DNA from: Amycolatopsis echigonensis | GTDB taxonomy: Bacteria > Actinomycetota > Actinomycetes > Mycobacteriales > Pseudonocardiaceae | DNA length: 64,000 nt | Assembly: GCF_014174495.1 (NCBI RefSeq) | Contig: NZ_JACJHR010000002.1 | Coordinates: 124,001 to 188,000 of the forward strand | Direction: 5' to 3' | Shown here: positions 41,565 through 53,133 of the stretch, piece by piece | Numbering within the stretch: the stretch's first letter is position 1 | Layout: the number at the start of each line of letters is the position of its first letter | Position numbers and translations under genes: made by a program | Notes under the pieces: generated by a model | Told to the model about the DNA's origin: nothing | The model's input: the letters and a program-made list of their open reading frames with translations, nothing else | The model's database searches: none

Positions 41565-41981
41565 TCAGGCGGTTTCCTCCGCGTCGCGCGCGGCGAACAC
41601 CTCTCGCGCGGCGAAGGTGGCGTTCAGCGCCCGCGGGAAGCCCGCGTAGACCGCCGAGTGCAGGAGCGCCTCGGTGATCTCCTCGCGGCTGAGCCCGACG
41701 TTCAGCGCCGCGCCGAGGTGGACCTTGAGCTGCGGTTCGCAGCCGCCGAGCGCGGTCAGCACGCCGAGGGTGACCAGCTGGCGGCTGCGCGCGTCGAGGC
41801 CGGGCCGGTCGTACATGTCGCCGAAGGCGAACGCGGCCACGTGGTGCCCGAAGGCGGGGTTGATGTCGGCGAGGGAGTCGATGACGGCCTCGCCCTGGTG
41901 GCCGTCGATGCGGGACAGCACCTCGAGCCCGTGCTTGCGGCGGGCGACGTTCTCCGGGCTGTCGATGTCGTGCTGGGTCAT
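41565..41981 (-). CDS. Carboxymuconolactone decarboxylase (CMD) family protein
   Basis: The 138-residue all-helical protein fits the CMD/AhpD-like family: GHHVAAFAFGDMYDRPGLDARSRQLVTLGVLTALGGCEPQLKVHLGAALNVGLSREEITEALLHSAVYAGFPRALNA. It has a single Cys (GGCEPQ) where AhpD-type enzymes have CxxC, and a conserved His in LKVHLGAALN, as in the decarboxylase/peroxidase-like branch. Activity could be lactone decarboxylation or thiol-dependent reduction; the sequence does not settle this. It overlaps the upstream MerR gene by four bases (ATGA) and is probably its direct target. Confidence 0.85.
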   Translation of the reverse strand: MTQHDIDSPENVARRKHGLEVLSRIDGHQGEAVIDSLADINPAFGHHVAAFAFGDMYDRPGLDARSRQLVTLGVLTALGGCEPQLKVHLGAALNVGLSREEITEALLHSAVYAGFPRALNATFAAREVFAARDAEETA

Positions 41982-42442
41982 GGCAGAGGGCCTTCCTGGT
42001 AAGTGGCGATCTTGTATTCGGTGGCGGCGAGGGAAAGCTGCAGCTGGGCGATCTGCGCGCGCAGGGTGTCGCGATGCTCCAGGAGCATTTCGCGCCGTTC
42101 GGGCACGGTGTCCTCGCCGGAATCGACCAGGTCGATGTAGCGGCGCAGGTCGCTGATCGACATGCCGGACACGCGCATCCGCGTCAGGAAGACCAGCCGG
42201 CGCACCGACGCCGCGTCGTAAACGCGATGCCCGGCGCTGTCCCGGTCGACCTGAACCAGCCCGATCCGCTCGTAGTACCGCAGCGTGTGCGGGTTCAGCC
42301 CGAGGTGCTCCGCGGTGGTGGCGATGTCCCACTCGTTCGCGTCGTCGTCCCGGGCCAGTTCCCGCAGCGCGTCGACCGACACCGTGCCCGGCGGGTCGAT
42401 CGCCAGCCGCAGCGCCTCGCTCAGCGCGTCTTCCTTCTCCAT
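41978..42442 (-). CDS. MerR-family transcriptional regulator
   Basis: The 154-residue protein has a MerR winged helix near residues 38-107 (WDIATTAEHLGLNPHTLRYYERIGLVQVDRDSAGHRVYDAASVRRLVFLTRMRVSGMSISDLRRYIDL) and a C-terminal antiparallel coiled coil (REMLLEHRDTLRAQIAQLQLSLAATEYKI). No Cys cluster is present, so the ligand is probably organic, not metal. It shares four bases with the CMD gene downstream, forming a regulator-enzyme pair. The promoter appears to have the long spacer typical of MerR control, with its -10 seven bases before the ATG, so the message may be leaderless. Confidence 0.88.
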   Translation of the reverse strand: MEKEDALSEALRLAIDPPGTVSVDALRELARDDDANEWDIATTAEHLGLNPHTLRYYERIGLVQVDRDSAGHRVYDAASVRRLVFLTRMRVSGMSISDLRRYIDLVDSGEDTVPERREMLLEHRDTLRAQIAQLQLSLAATEYKIATYQEGPLP

Positions 42443-42449
42443 GCCGAAG

Positions 42450-42480
42450 ACGCTAAGCCTGTGAGCGCGCTCAAACGCAA
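42450..42480 (-). promoter_or_regulatory. MerR-type promoter with 19-base spacer and palindrome
   Basis: On the minus strand TTGCGT (-35) and TAGCGT (-10, TANNNT form) are 19 bases apart, the long spacer typical of MerR-controlled promoters. The spacer contains the perfect palindrome TGAGCGCGCTCA (42462-42473). The -10 ends seven bases before the MerR ATG, as in leaderless actinomycete genes. Confidence 0.5.
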
Positions 42481-42483
42481 GCG

Positions 42484-45109
<2,626 letters not shown>

Positions 45110-45172
45110 TCATATGTTAGGTCGTCACTCGTCTCGGGGGAAGCCCCGCGGGACGCTAAAGTCCCAGATCAG

Positions 45173-45832
45173 ATGAGTGAATCGCGAGAGACTCCGAGGA
45201 ACGACGTGGCCGAGACCCAGGCTGAACCCACACCGTTGCGGCGAAAGCCGGTTCAGCAACGCAGTGCCCGGCGGGTGGAACAGATGCTGGACGCGAGCGC
45301 CGTGCTCATCGACGAGCTGGGCTACGACGCGCTCACCACCACGCTGATCGCGAAACGCGCCGGCGTCGCGGTCGGTTCGCTCTACCAGTTCTTCCCGGAC
45401 AAACGCGCGGTCGTGCAGGCACTGACGCAGCGGAACCTGGAACGGTTCGTGGCCGCGGTGAACGAGCGGCTGCAGGAGCTGAGCCCCGAGCACTGGTGGA
45501 ACATCGTCGACTCGGTGCTGGACATCTACCTGCGGATGCACCGCGAGGTGCCGGGGTTCTCGAAGGTCCACTTCGGAGACGTCATCGACGTCCGGCTGCT
45601 GGCTGACGACCGCGACAACAACTCGGTCATCGCGGATTCGCTGGTCGAAATCCTGCGCGGGCACGTCGACCGTCCCGCTGACGAACTGCGGTTCGCCATC
45701 GCGATCGCCAACGAGGTGGCGGACGCGCTGCTGAAACTCGCCTTCCGCCGCGACCCGAACGGCGACGAGCGGATCGTCGCTGAGGCCAAGGACGTGGTGA
45801 AGGGTTATCTGGCCGGCAAATTCGGCGACTAG
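45173..45832 (+). CDS. TetR-family transcriptional regulator
   Basis: The 219-residue protein has an acidic/Glu/Pro N-terminal tail of about 25 residues and an HTH at about 30-75 (ARRVEQMLDASAVLIDELGYDALTTTLIAKRAGVAVGSLYQFFPDKRAVVQALTQR). A helical ligand domain contains HWWNIVDSVLDIYLRMH. The long N-terminal tail and FSKVHFGDV segment recall TetR proteins with a C-terminal TetR_C domain that bind glycosides or other small ligands. It is divergent from the beta-glucosidase/MFS operon and is probably its repressor. The ribosome binding site before the ATG is weak. Confidence 0.9.
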   Translation: MSESRETPRNDVAETQAEPTPLRRKPVQQRSARRVEQMLDASAVLIDELGYDALTTTLIAKRAGVAVGSLYQFFPDKRAVVQALTQRNLERFVAAVNERLQELSPEHWWNIVDSVLDIYLRMHREVPGFSKVHFGDVIDVRLLADDRDNNSVIADSLVEILRGHVDRPADELRFAIAIANEVADALLKLAFRRDPNGDERIVAEAKDVVKGYLAGKFGD

Positions 45833-45836
45833 GGCT

Positions 45837-45871
45837 CGAGGGCCAGCGCTCAGCCGAAGTTCTGGCCCTCG
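45837..45871. terminator. 10-bp hairpin, bidirectional terminator
   Basis: CGAGGGCCAG pairs exactly with CTGGCCCTCG around 15 bases; the right arm and part of the loop hold the last codons of the convergent 45850 gene. Confidence 0.65.
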
Positions 45872-47037
45872 CCGCGGTAGGTCGGAACGGTGCGCTCGAC
45901 CTGGCTGCCGCGGACGAGGTGGTAGGCCAGGAACCGTTCGGCCAGTTCGCCGGCTTTCGCGTGCCGCAGCCAGACCCGGTCGCCGAGCCGCAGCGTGCGC
46001 GCGGCCTCGCCGGTCACCGGAGTCTGGACCTCGCCGGCGCCTTCGAAACCCAGCAGGCGCAAGCCTTCCGGCAGGTACGGCGACGGTTCGCGCGACGGGC
46101 CGGTCGGGCCGGAGGCGATGTAGCCGCCGGAGTACAGCGTCGCGACGTTCTTGGCCGGGCGGCGCACCACCGGGAGCGCGAACAACGCGGCCGGACGCGG
46201 CTGGAAGTGCGAATAACCGTCGAACAGCGTCGGCGCGAGGAATCCGGAACCGGCGGCGATCTCGGTGACGACGTCCTCCGCGCGGGTGGTCTCGATGCTT
46301 CCGGTGCCGCCTCCGTTGACGAACTCCAGGTCAGCGACCTCGCGCACGGCGCGTACCGCGGCAGCCCGGCGGCGAGCGAGTTCAGCCGCCGAACGGCGTT
46401 GCATCCAGCCGATCACCCGGTTCCGCAGGCCTTTGCCCGCCGCGTCGCCGAGTCCGGCGATCTGGCCTTCGTACGCCATCATCCCGGCCAGCCGGAAGCC
46501 CGGCCGCGTCACGATCCGGCGGGCGACCGCGGCTGCCTGCCCCGGGGTGAACACCGGCGAACGCCGGGTGCCGACGTGCACGCCGGGCAGCGGACGCCAG
46601 GACGCGTCGAGTTCGAGGCACACGCGGATGTCCGGGTGGCCGTGGCCGAGAGCGGCGTCGACGAGGTCGAGGTGCTCGGTCGAATCGACCATGATCGTGA
46701 TCGCCGCGCGGGCGCGTTCGCTCGCGGCCAGCCGGCGGAGCGCTTCGTGGTCGGCGGTCGGGTACGCGACCACGATGTCGGCGGAAGTGCCCAGCTCAGC
46801 GTGCCAAACGGCCTCGGCGAGCGAGTAGCACATCAGTCCTTCGAAGCCGTCCCGGGCGAGCGCTCGCTCCAGCAGCGCACGGCAGCGCACGGACTTGCTG
46901 ACCACCCGGATCGGCTTGCCCGCGGCCCGGCGCAGCAGGTCGTCGGCGTTGGCGTCGAAGGCGTCCAGATCGACGATCGCGAGCGGCGGATCCAGGTCCT
47001 TCGTCGCGAGGTCGTACCCGTGCGCTGAGGTGGTCAC
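45850..47037 (-). CDS. PLP-dependent alanine racemase/D-threonine aldolase-like (fold type III) protein
   Basis: The 395-residue product has an N-terminal TIM-barrel domain like alanine racemase: LAIVDLDAFDANADDLLRRAAGKPIRVVSKSVRCRALLE, where the Lys in VVSKSVR should hold PLP, then RLAGMMAYEGQIAG and VNGGGTGSIETT. The C-terminal domain after about 300 resembles D-threonine aldolase/D-serine dehydratase, with SGPTGPS and LGDRVWLRHAKAGELAERF; metal ligands of that group (His and Cys) may be the HAKAGE His. The likely reaction is aldol cleavage or dehydration of a D-amino acid. Start: GTG chosen, first residues MTTSAHG. It is divergent from the lactone oxidase gene. Confidence 0.85.
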   Translation of the reverse strand: MTTSAHGYDLATKDLDPPLAIVDLDAFDANADDLLRRAAGKPIRVVSKSVRCRALLERALARDGFEGLMCYSLAEAVWHAELGTSADIVVAYPTADHEALRRLAASERARAAITIMVDSTEHLDLVDAALGHGHPDIRVCLELDASWRPLPGVHVGTRRSPVFTPGQAAAVARRIVTRPGFRLAGMMAYEGQIAGLGDAAGKGLRNRVIGWMQRRSAAELARRRAAAVRAVREVADLEFVNGGGTGSIETTRAEDVVTEIAAGSGFLAPTLFDGYSHFQPRPAALFALPVVRRPAKNVATLYSGGYIASGPTGPSREPSPYLPEGLRLLGFEGAGEVQTPVTGEAARTLRLGDRVWLRHAKAGELAERFLAYHLVRGSQVERTVPTYRGEGQNFG

Positions 47038-47039
47038 GC

Positions 47040-47091
47040 CACTTACGGTACGACAACAACGCTTGAAACGCGAATACTATTCACTTACGGT
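47040..47091. promoter_or_regulatory. Direct repeats CACTTACGGT in divergent promoter
   Basis: Exact 10-mers occur at 47040-47049 and 47082-47091, 42 bases apart (about four helical turns). They lie in the 100-base A/T-rich gap between the PLP enzyme and the lactone oxidase, so a shared regulator is plausible. Confidence 0.4.
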
Positions 47092-47137
47092 TCCGGTATC
47101 TATCGTGGGAACCTCCCAGCGAAGAACAGGTGCCGCA

Positions 47138-48439
47138 ATGACGTGGAGCAACTGGGCCGGAACGGCCAAGGCCACCCCGCAACGGGTGCACCGGCCGCGC
47201 AGCACGGCCGAGATCGCCGAGGTCGTGCACGGGATCTCCCAGGCGGGACATCGCGTCCGAGCCTGGGGCAGCGGCCATTCTTTCACCGCGATCGCCGCCG
47301 CCGATTCCGACGCGCTCGACCTCACCGCGTGGACCGGCATCGCCCGCGCCGACCTCGAAACGCAGCAGGTCACCGTCCGTTCCGGCACCACGCTCCGCAC
47401 CCTCAACGCCGCTCTCGACGCGCTCGGGCTCGCCATGACGAACCTCGGCGACATCGACGCGCAGACCATCGCGGGCGCGATTTCCACCGGCACGCACGGC
47501 ACCGGTGCGCGCTTCGGCGGGATCGCGACGCAGATCGTCGCGCTGGAGCTCGTGCTGGCGGACGGTTCGGTGGTCCGCTGCTCGGCCGACGAACGCCCGG
47601 AGTTGTTCCACGCCGCCCGCGTCGGCCTTGGCGCACTGGGCGTCATCAGCACGGTGACCCTCCAATGTGAACCGTCCTTTGTGCTCTCTGCGCAGGAACG
47701 CCCGGAGCCGCTGGAACAGGTCCTCGAAGGCTTCGACGACAACGCGGCGAACAACGACCACTTCGAGTTCTACTGGTTTCCCTACGGCAGCAAGGCGTTG
47801 GTGAAGCGCAACAACCGCCTGCCGCTGGACGCCGAGCGGAAACCGTTGTCCCGCTTGCGGCAGTTCGTGGACTACGAGCTCACCGAGAACGTCGCGTTCG
47901 GCGGGCTCTGCCGGCTCGGCCGCGCGGTGCCGAAGCTGGTGCGTCCGCTCGGCGCGTTCGCGTCGCAGGTGTCGTCACCGCGGGAGTACAGCGATCTCTC
48001 GCACCGCGTGTTCGTCACCCACCGCGGCGTGCGGTTCGTGGAATCGGAGTACGCGGTGCCGCGCGACGCAGTGCTCGACGTGCTGGCCGAACTGCGCGCA
48101 GTGGTGCCACGGCTGAAAGACCCGGTGGCGTTCCCGGTCGAGGTGCGGGTGGCCGCGGCGGACGACATCTGGCTGTCCACCGCGAACGGCCGCGACTCCG
48201 CGTACATCGCGATCCACCAGTTCCTCGGCATGCCCTACCGCGAGTACTTCGCCGCGTTCGAGGCCGTCGCAGGCCAGGTCGGCGGGCGGCCGCACTGGGG
48301 CAAAATGCACGATCTCGACGCGTCCGTGCTGCGCACCCGCTACCCGCACTTCGACGACTTCCTGCGGGTGCGGAAGGAGTGCGACCCGACCGGGACGTTC
48401 GCGAACACCTACCTCGACCGGGTCCTCGGCACGGTGTGA
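47138..48439 (+). CDS. D-arabinono-1,4-lactone oxidase-type FAD enzyme
   Basis: The 433-residue FAD-dependent sugar-lactone oxidase/dehydrogenase has an N-terminal FAD-PCMH domain: HRVRAWGSGHSFTAIAAA, with the His of GSGHS as the candidate covalent FAD site, then NLGDIDAQTIAGAISTGTHGTG. The ALO domain at the C-terminus contains HWGKMH and RTRYPHFDDFLRVRKECDPTGTFANTYL, as in actinomycete L-gulono- or D-arabinono-1,4-lactone oxidases. No signal or membrane segment. Product is a vitamin-C-like or sugar acid; the physiological substrate is unknown. ATG chosen, with AACAGG upstream. Confidence 0.9.
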   Translation: MTWSNWAGTAKATPQRVHRPRSTAEIAEVVHGISQAGHRVRAWGSGHSFTAIAAADSDALDLTAWTGIARADLETQQVTVRSGTTLRTLNAALDALGLAMTNLGDIDAQTIAGAISTGTHGTGARFGGIATQIVALELVLADGSVVRCSADERPELFHAARVGLGALGVISTVTLQCEPSFVLSAQERPEPLEQVLEGFDDNAANNDHFEFYWFPYGSKALVKRNNRLPLDAERKPLSRLRQFVDYELTENVAFGGLCRLGRAVPKLVRPLGAFASQVSSPREYSDLSHRVFVTHRGVRFVESEYAVPRDAVLDVLAELRAVVPRLKDPVAFPVEVRVAAADDIWLSTANGRDSAYIAIHQFLGMPYREYFAAFEAVAGQVGGRPHWGKMHDLDASVLRTRYPHFDDFLRVRKECDPTGTFANTYLDRVLGTV

Positions 48440-48450
48440 TCAGCTCGGCG

Positions 48451-49394
<944 letters not shown>

Positions 49395-49395
<1 letters not shown>

Positions 49396-50045
49396 CAGAT
49401 CCGGGACAGCGCGTCGGCGATGGAATCGTCGCCGGAGATCAGCTCCAGCGTCCGCCGAGCGGTCGCCGGGGTGTCGAGCAGCGCCAGCAGCACCGCGGCG
49501 ACGTCCTCGCGCGGGACCTCCGCGCGTCCGGTCTTCTCGGCGATTTTCACCCGGCCGGTGCCGGAATCGTTGGTCAGGCGGCCGGGACGCAGGATCGTCC
49601 AGTCGAGGTCGCGGCCCTTGAGGTCGTCCTCCGCCGCGCGCTTGGCCCGCAGGTAGGCGGCGAAAACCGGGTCGAGGCCGGGGACGTCCGGGTTGTCCGC
49701 GCCCATCGAACCGACCTGGATGAACCGGCGGACGCCCGCTCGCTGCGCGGCGTCGGCGAACAGCACGGCCGCGCCGCGGTCGACGGTGTCTTTGCGCGCC
49801 TCGCCGCTGCCCGGTCCGGCACCGGCGGAGAACACCGCCGCGTCCGCGCCTTCGAGCACCTGGGCGACAGCGTCCACATCGGACTTTTCGAGGTCGAGCA
49901 CGACAGTCTCGGCGCCGACGGCCGTGAGGTCCGCCTCGTGGCCGGGGTTGCGCACGATGCCGACCGGCGCGTCGTGCCGCTGCGCGAGCAGCTTTTCCAG
50001 GTGCAGGGCGATCTGGCCGTGTCCGCCAGCAATAACGACTCGCAT
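49395..50045 (-). CDS. NAD(P)-binding atypical SDR protein
   Basis: The 216-residue Rossmann protein has VVIAGGHGQIALHLEK at its N-terminus (GGxGxxA form), NPGHEAD after the second strand, AGAGPGSGEARKDTVDRGAAV in the middle, GSMGAD and AYLRAKRAAEDDLKGRDLDWTILRPGRLTND, the usual pattern of NAD(P)H-dependent FMN reductase-like or NmrA-type atypical SDRs. The catalytic Tyr is replaced by the AYLRAK region, so substrate reduction is uncertain. The stop overlaps the start of the PRPP synthetase gene by one base, so they are co-translated. Confidence 0.88.
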
Positions 50046-50086
50046 GAGCCCGACTCTATCGCCGCGCGAGGCCCGACGCCGGTGCT

Positions 50087-50749
50087 TCAGTCCGCCTCGG
50101 CGGGGACTGGGGCGTCGGAGTCCTCGCGCAGCAGCAGGTCGTAGGCCATCTCGTTGACCCAGCGCGAAACCGGGTCCTCCTGCAGCAGCACCCGGTCGTG
50201 ATGGGTGTCGAGGTCGAGGTCGGCGGTGGCGTACGGGTCGGCGGTGACGACCGCGAGACCGTACGCACGGGCGCGCGGCAGGCAGTTCGTCACGTAGTCG
50301 TCGGTCAGCACGGCAGGCGATGGAAGAACCATCGCGGCCTCGCCGTAGCGCGAAAAGGGCACCGCGGAGGCCATCGCGGTCCGCCAGTGCCGGGCGACCG
50401 CGAGGACGCCGATGATCTCGGCGGCCGGCGCGGGTGCGGTCGCGGCCAGCTCTGGCCAGGTCCAGGTGTCGACGAGGGCGCGATCGGCGACGGGACCGAC
50501 ACCCATCGCGATGCGCTCCGCGTGCACGTCGGTCCGCAGCTTCGCGACGATGCTGACCTTGCGGCCGAGCAGGGTCGTCGCGGGCAGCACTACGCCGTTC
50601 CAGCCCAGCAGGGCCGCGGCCTTGCGCGCCAGCTCGTCGACGCTCGCGGGGAGCTCGATCGGCGGCAGCACCCGGCTCGCCGTCGTCCGGCTGCGCTTCG
50701 CACCGCCGGCGACCGTCGAGCGCTCGGTGTTCTGTGGGGTAGCCGCCAC
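50087..50749 (-). CDS. Hypothetical protein, 220 aa
   Basis: I do not recognise a family. The product is soluble, with a basic polar N-terminus (AATPQNTERSTVAGGAKRSRTT), a hydrophobic central part (LLGWNGVVLPATTLLGRK, SAVPFSRYGEAAMVLPSPAVLTDDYVTN), and an acidic C-terminus (LLLREDSDAPVPAEAD). Residues RMVLPSPAVLTDDYVTNCLPRARAYGLAVVTADPY-type alternation suggest an alpha/beta fold. The GTG start is strongly supported by GAAGGAGG seven bases upstream. It is followed by the SDR gene on the same strand after a 41-base gap, so an operon is possible. Confidence 0.7.
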   Translation of the reverse strand: MAATPQNTERSTVAGGAKRSRTTASRVLPPIELPASVDELARKAAALLGWNGVVLPATTLLGRKVSIVAKLRTDVHAERIAMGVGPVADRALVDTWTWPELAATAPAPAAEIIGVLAVARHWRTAMASAVPFSRYGEAAMVLPSPAVLTDDYVTNCLPRARAYGLAVVTADPYATADLDLDTHHDRVLLQEDPVSRWVNEMAYDLLLREDSDAPVPAEAD

Positions 50750-51168
50750 GAGTCCGCCTCCTTCAAGCACCTGATCCCGTGCACCGGCGAAAACCGGTAC
50801 ATGAACTGAGTACCAGTGCACAGACGCGAGGTCTCCGGGTTGCCGGGCCGCGTGCGATCGGCGGCGCTCTGCGGTCGGTGACCGGTCGGTAGGCGGTCGT
50901 TCGACTTCAGCCCGACCGTGCGGCCAACCGAGTGAGACGGGGGTGAGTGGCGGGCACGGAGCGCGTTCCCTGGGTGTCGCGCCGCCCGGCGCGGGGCGGG
51001 GCAGGCAGCGCAACGCCCTACTCCGATCGGCCTAATCGGCGCGGCTCCACTGTGGACTTCCGCTGGTCACGGGCGTCACCCGGATGGCGGGTGAGCTTCG
51101 CCGCAGCGAGGGTTCCCTTCTCCGGTTTAGGGTTACCCGTCGGTCAAGGACCCGCCGGGAGGACCAGG
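50750..51168. other. Gene-free divergent region, 419 bases
   Basis: It separates the 50749 gene from the CoA-ester lyase operon. An open plus-strand frame from 50947 continues into the lyase gene, but the lyase sequence proper starts at 51169 with its own GGGAGGA ribosome binding site. I see short inverted repeats (ACCGG-N6-CCGGT near 50777) and a TTTAGGGTTACCC patch near 51126, but no gene. Confidence 0.45.
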
Positions 51169-52239
51169 ATGCGCTCGCCGAAGGACTTCTTCGCCCCGCT
51201 CGCCGTCGGAGCGCCGCAGCCGCCGAGGCAGATCCCGGTGCGGCCTTCCCGCATGATCCACTTTTTCGATCCGGGCAACGAAAAGATGGCCGCGAAGGTC
51301 CCTGACCTCGCGAAGAAGACCGACGTGCTGCTCGGCAACCTCGAGGACGCGGTCCGCGCGGACCGCAAGGAAGCCGCGCGCGCCGGACTGGTGTCGATCG
51401 CGAAGGCGACTGATTTCGGCCGCACGCAGCTGTGGACGCGGGTGAACAGCCTCGACTCGCCGTGGGTGCTGGACGACCTGATCACGCTGGTCACCGAGAT
51501 CGGCGACAAGCTCGACGTGATCATGGTTCCGAAGGTCGAGGGCGCGCAGGACATTCACTACGTCGACCGGTTGCTGGCGCAGCTGGAAGCGCGGGCCGGG
51601 CTGACGAAACCGCTGCTGGTGCACGCGATCCTGGAAACGGCGAGCGGCGTGGCGAACGTCGAGGAGATCGCCGGCGCGTCGCCGCGCATGCAGGGCATCT
51701 CGCTGGGCCCGGCCGACCTGGCCGCGAGCCGCCGGATGAAGACGACGCGGGTCGGCGGCGGTCACCCGGGTTATCTGGTGCGCACCGACCCGGTCGGCGA
51801 GGACCTCACCGAAGGCCGGACGACGTATCAGCAGGATCTGTGGCACTACACGGTCGCGCGGATGGTCGACGCGTGTGCGATGAACGGGATCCTTCCGTAC
51901 TACGGACCGTTCGGCGACATCCGCGACGTGGTGGCCTGCGAGGACCAGTTCCGCAACGCGTTCCTGCTCGGCTGCGTCGGCGCGTGGAGCCTGCACCCGG
52001 TGCAGATCGACATCGCGAAGAAGGTTTTCTCGCCGTCCCCCGCCGACGTCGCCTGGGCCCGGCGCGTGATCGCCGAAATGGGCGACGGAACCGGCGCGGT
52101 GATGATCGACGGGAAAATGCAGGACGACGCCTCGGTCAAGCAGTGCCGGGTGGTCGTGGAACTGGCTGACGAACTGGCCGCCACCGACCCGGAACTGGCC
52201 GCCGCGTACGACGCCGCGACGAAGGAGATCCAGTCATGA
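51169..52239 (+). CDS. HpcH/HpaI-type CoA-ester lyase, malyl-CoA lyase-like
   Basis: The 356-residue TIM-barrel protein shows the CoA-ester-lyase pattern: [92 protein letters not shown] and [27 protein letters not shown]. Such enzymes split (or make) malyl-CoA, methylmalyl-CoA or citramalyl-CoA to glyoxylate/pyruvate and acyl-CoA with Mg2+. It has long insertions relative to CitE, as in L-malyl-CoA/beta-methylmalyl-CoA lyases. The ATG has GGGAGGA upstream. Its stop overlaps the next paralogue by four bases. Confidence 0.88.
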   Translation: MRSPKDFFAPLAVGAPQPPRQIPVRPSRMIHFFDPGNEKMAAKVPDLAKKTDVLLGNLEDAVRADRKEAARAGLVSIAKATDFGRTQLWTRVNSLDSPWVLDDLITLVTEIGDKLDVIMVPKVEGAQDIHYVDRLLAQLEARAGLTKPLLVHAILETASGVANVEEIAGASPRMQGISLGPADLAASRRMKTTRVGGGHPGYLVRTDPVGEDLTEGRTTYQQDLWHYTVARMVDACAMNGILPYYGPFGDIRDVVACEDQFRNAFLLGCVGAWSLHPVQIDIAKKVFSPSPADVAWARRVIAEMGDGTGAVMIDGKMQDDASVKQCRVVVELADELAATDPELAAAYDAATKEIQS

Positions 52240-53096
52240 CCGAGCTTCGACCGCGGCGGTCCGTGCTGTACATGCCCGGCGCGAACGAACGCGCGCTGGA
52301 GAAGGCGAAAACCCTTCCGGCGGATGCGTTGATCCTGGATCTGGAAGACGCCGTCGCTCCGGACGCGAAGGAAGCCGCGCGGGAGCGGGTGTGCGCTGCT
52401 GTTTCTTCGTACGGTTCGAAGGAAGTGACGATCAGGGTCAACGGCCTGGACACCGAATGGCACGACGCCGACCTGCGCGCCGCGGCCGCCGCCGGTCCCG
52501 CTGCCGTGGTGGTGCCGAAGGTGAACTCGGCGGCCGAGGTGCACAACATCGAGCGCGCGCTGGAACTCGGCGGAGCACCGGAGCACACGAAGATCTGGGC
52601 GATGGTCGAGACGCCGATCGCGATGCTGCACGCCGAGGAGATCGCGGCGGCCTCGGAACGGTTGACCGTGCTGGTGATGGGCACGAACGACCTGGCGAAG
52701 GAACTGCACGCGGAGTTCGTGCCCGGCCGGGGCCCGTTGCTGGGCGAGCTTTCGCTGTGCCTGCTGGCCGCGCGCGCGACCGGAAAGGTGATCCTGGACG
52801 GGGTCTACAACGACGTCAAGGACGCGGCCGGCTTCGAGGCGGAATGCTTGCAGGGGCGGCAGTACGGGTTCGACGGGAAGACGTTGATCCATCCTTCGCA
52901 GGTGGAGCCGTGCAACCGGATCTTCGCGCCGTCGGAGGAGGAAATCGACCGGTCGAAGCGGATCATCGCGGCGTTCGAGGAAGCTTCGGCTGAGGGCCGC
53001 GGTGTGGTGACGGTGGACGGGCGGATGATCGAGAACCTGCACGTGGAGAACGCCCGCCGGGTGCTGGCGTTGGCGGAGGCGATCGGGTCGAAGTAA
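52236..53096 (+). CDS. HpcH/HpaI aldolase/citrate lyase family protein (CitE-like)
   Basis: The 286-residue paralogue of the preceding gene is shorter and CitE-like: [46 protein letters not shown], then [34 protein letters not shown] and [16 protein letters not shown], with the Mg2+ ligands Glu and Asp in place. It lacks the citrate lyase alpha and gamma subunits nearby, so it is likely a stand-alone acyl-CoA lyase such as (3S)-malyl-CoA thioesterase or citramalyl-CoA lyase. It is co-translated with the upstream lyase (ATGA). Confidence 0.9.
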   Translation: MTELRPRRSVLYMPGANERALEKAKTLPADALILDLEDAVAPDAKEAARERVCAAVSSYGSKEVTIRVNGLDTEWHDADLRAAAAAGPAAVVVPKVNSAAEVHNIERALELGGAPEHTKIWAMVETPIAMLHAEEIAAASERLTVLVMGTNDLAKELHAEFVPGRGPLLGELSLCLLAARATGKVILDGVYNDVKDAAGFEAECLQGRQYGFDGKTLIHPSQVEPCNRIFAPSEEEIDRSKRIIAAFEEASAEGRGVVTVDGRMIENLHVENARRVLALAEAIGSK

Positions 53097-53133
53097 CGCG
53101 GGCGGCGGTTCCGCTCAGGGCGAGGCGAGCCGC

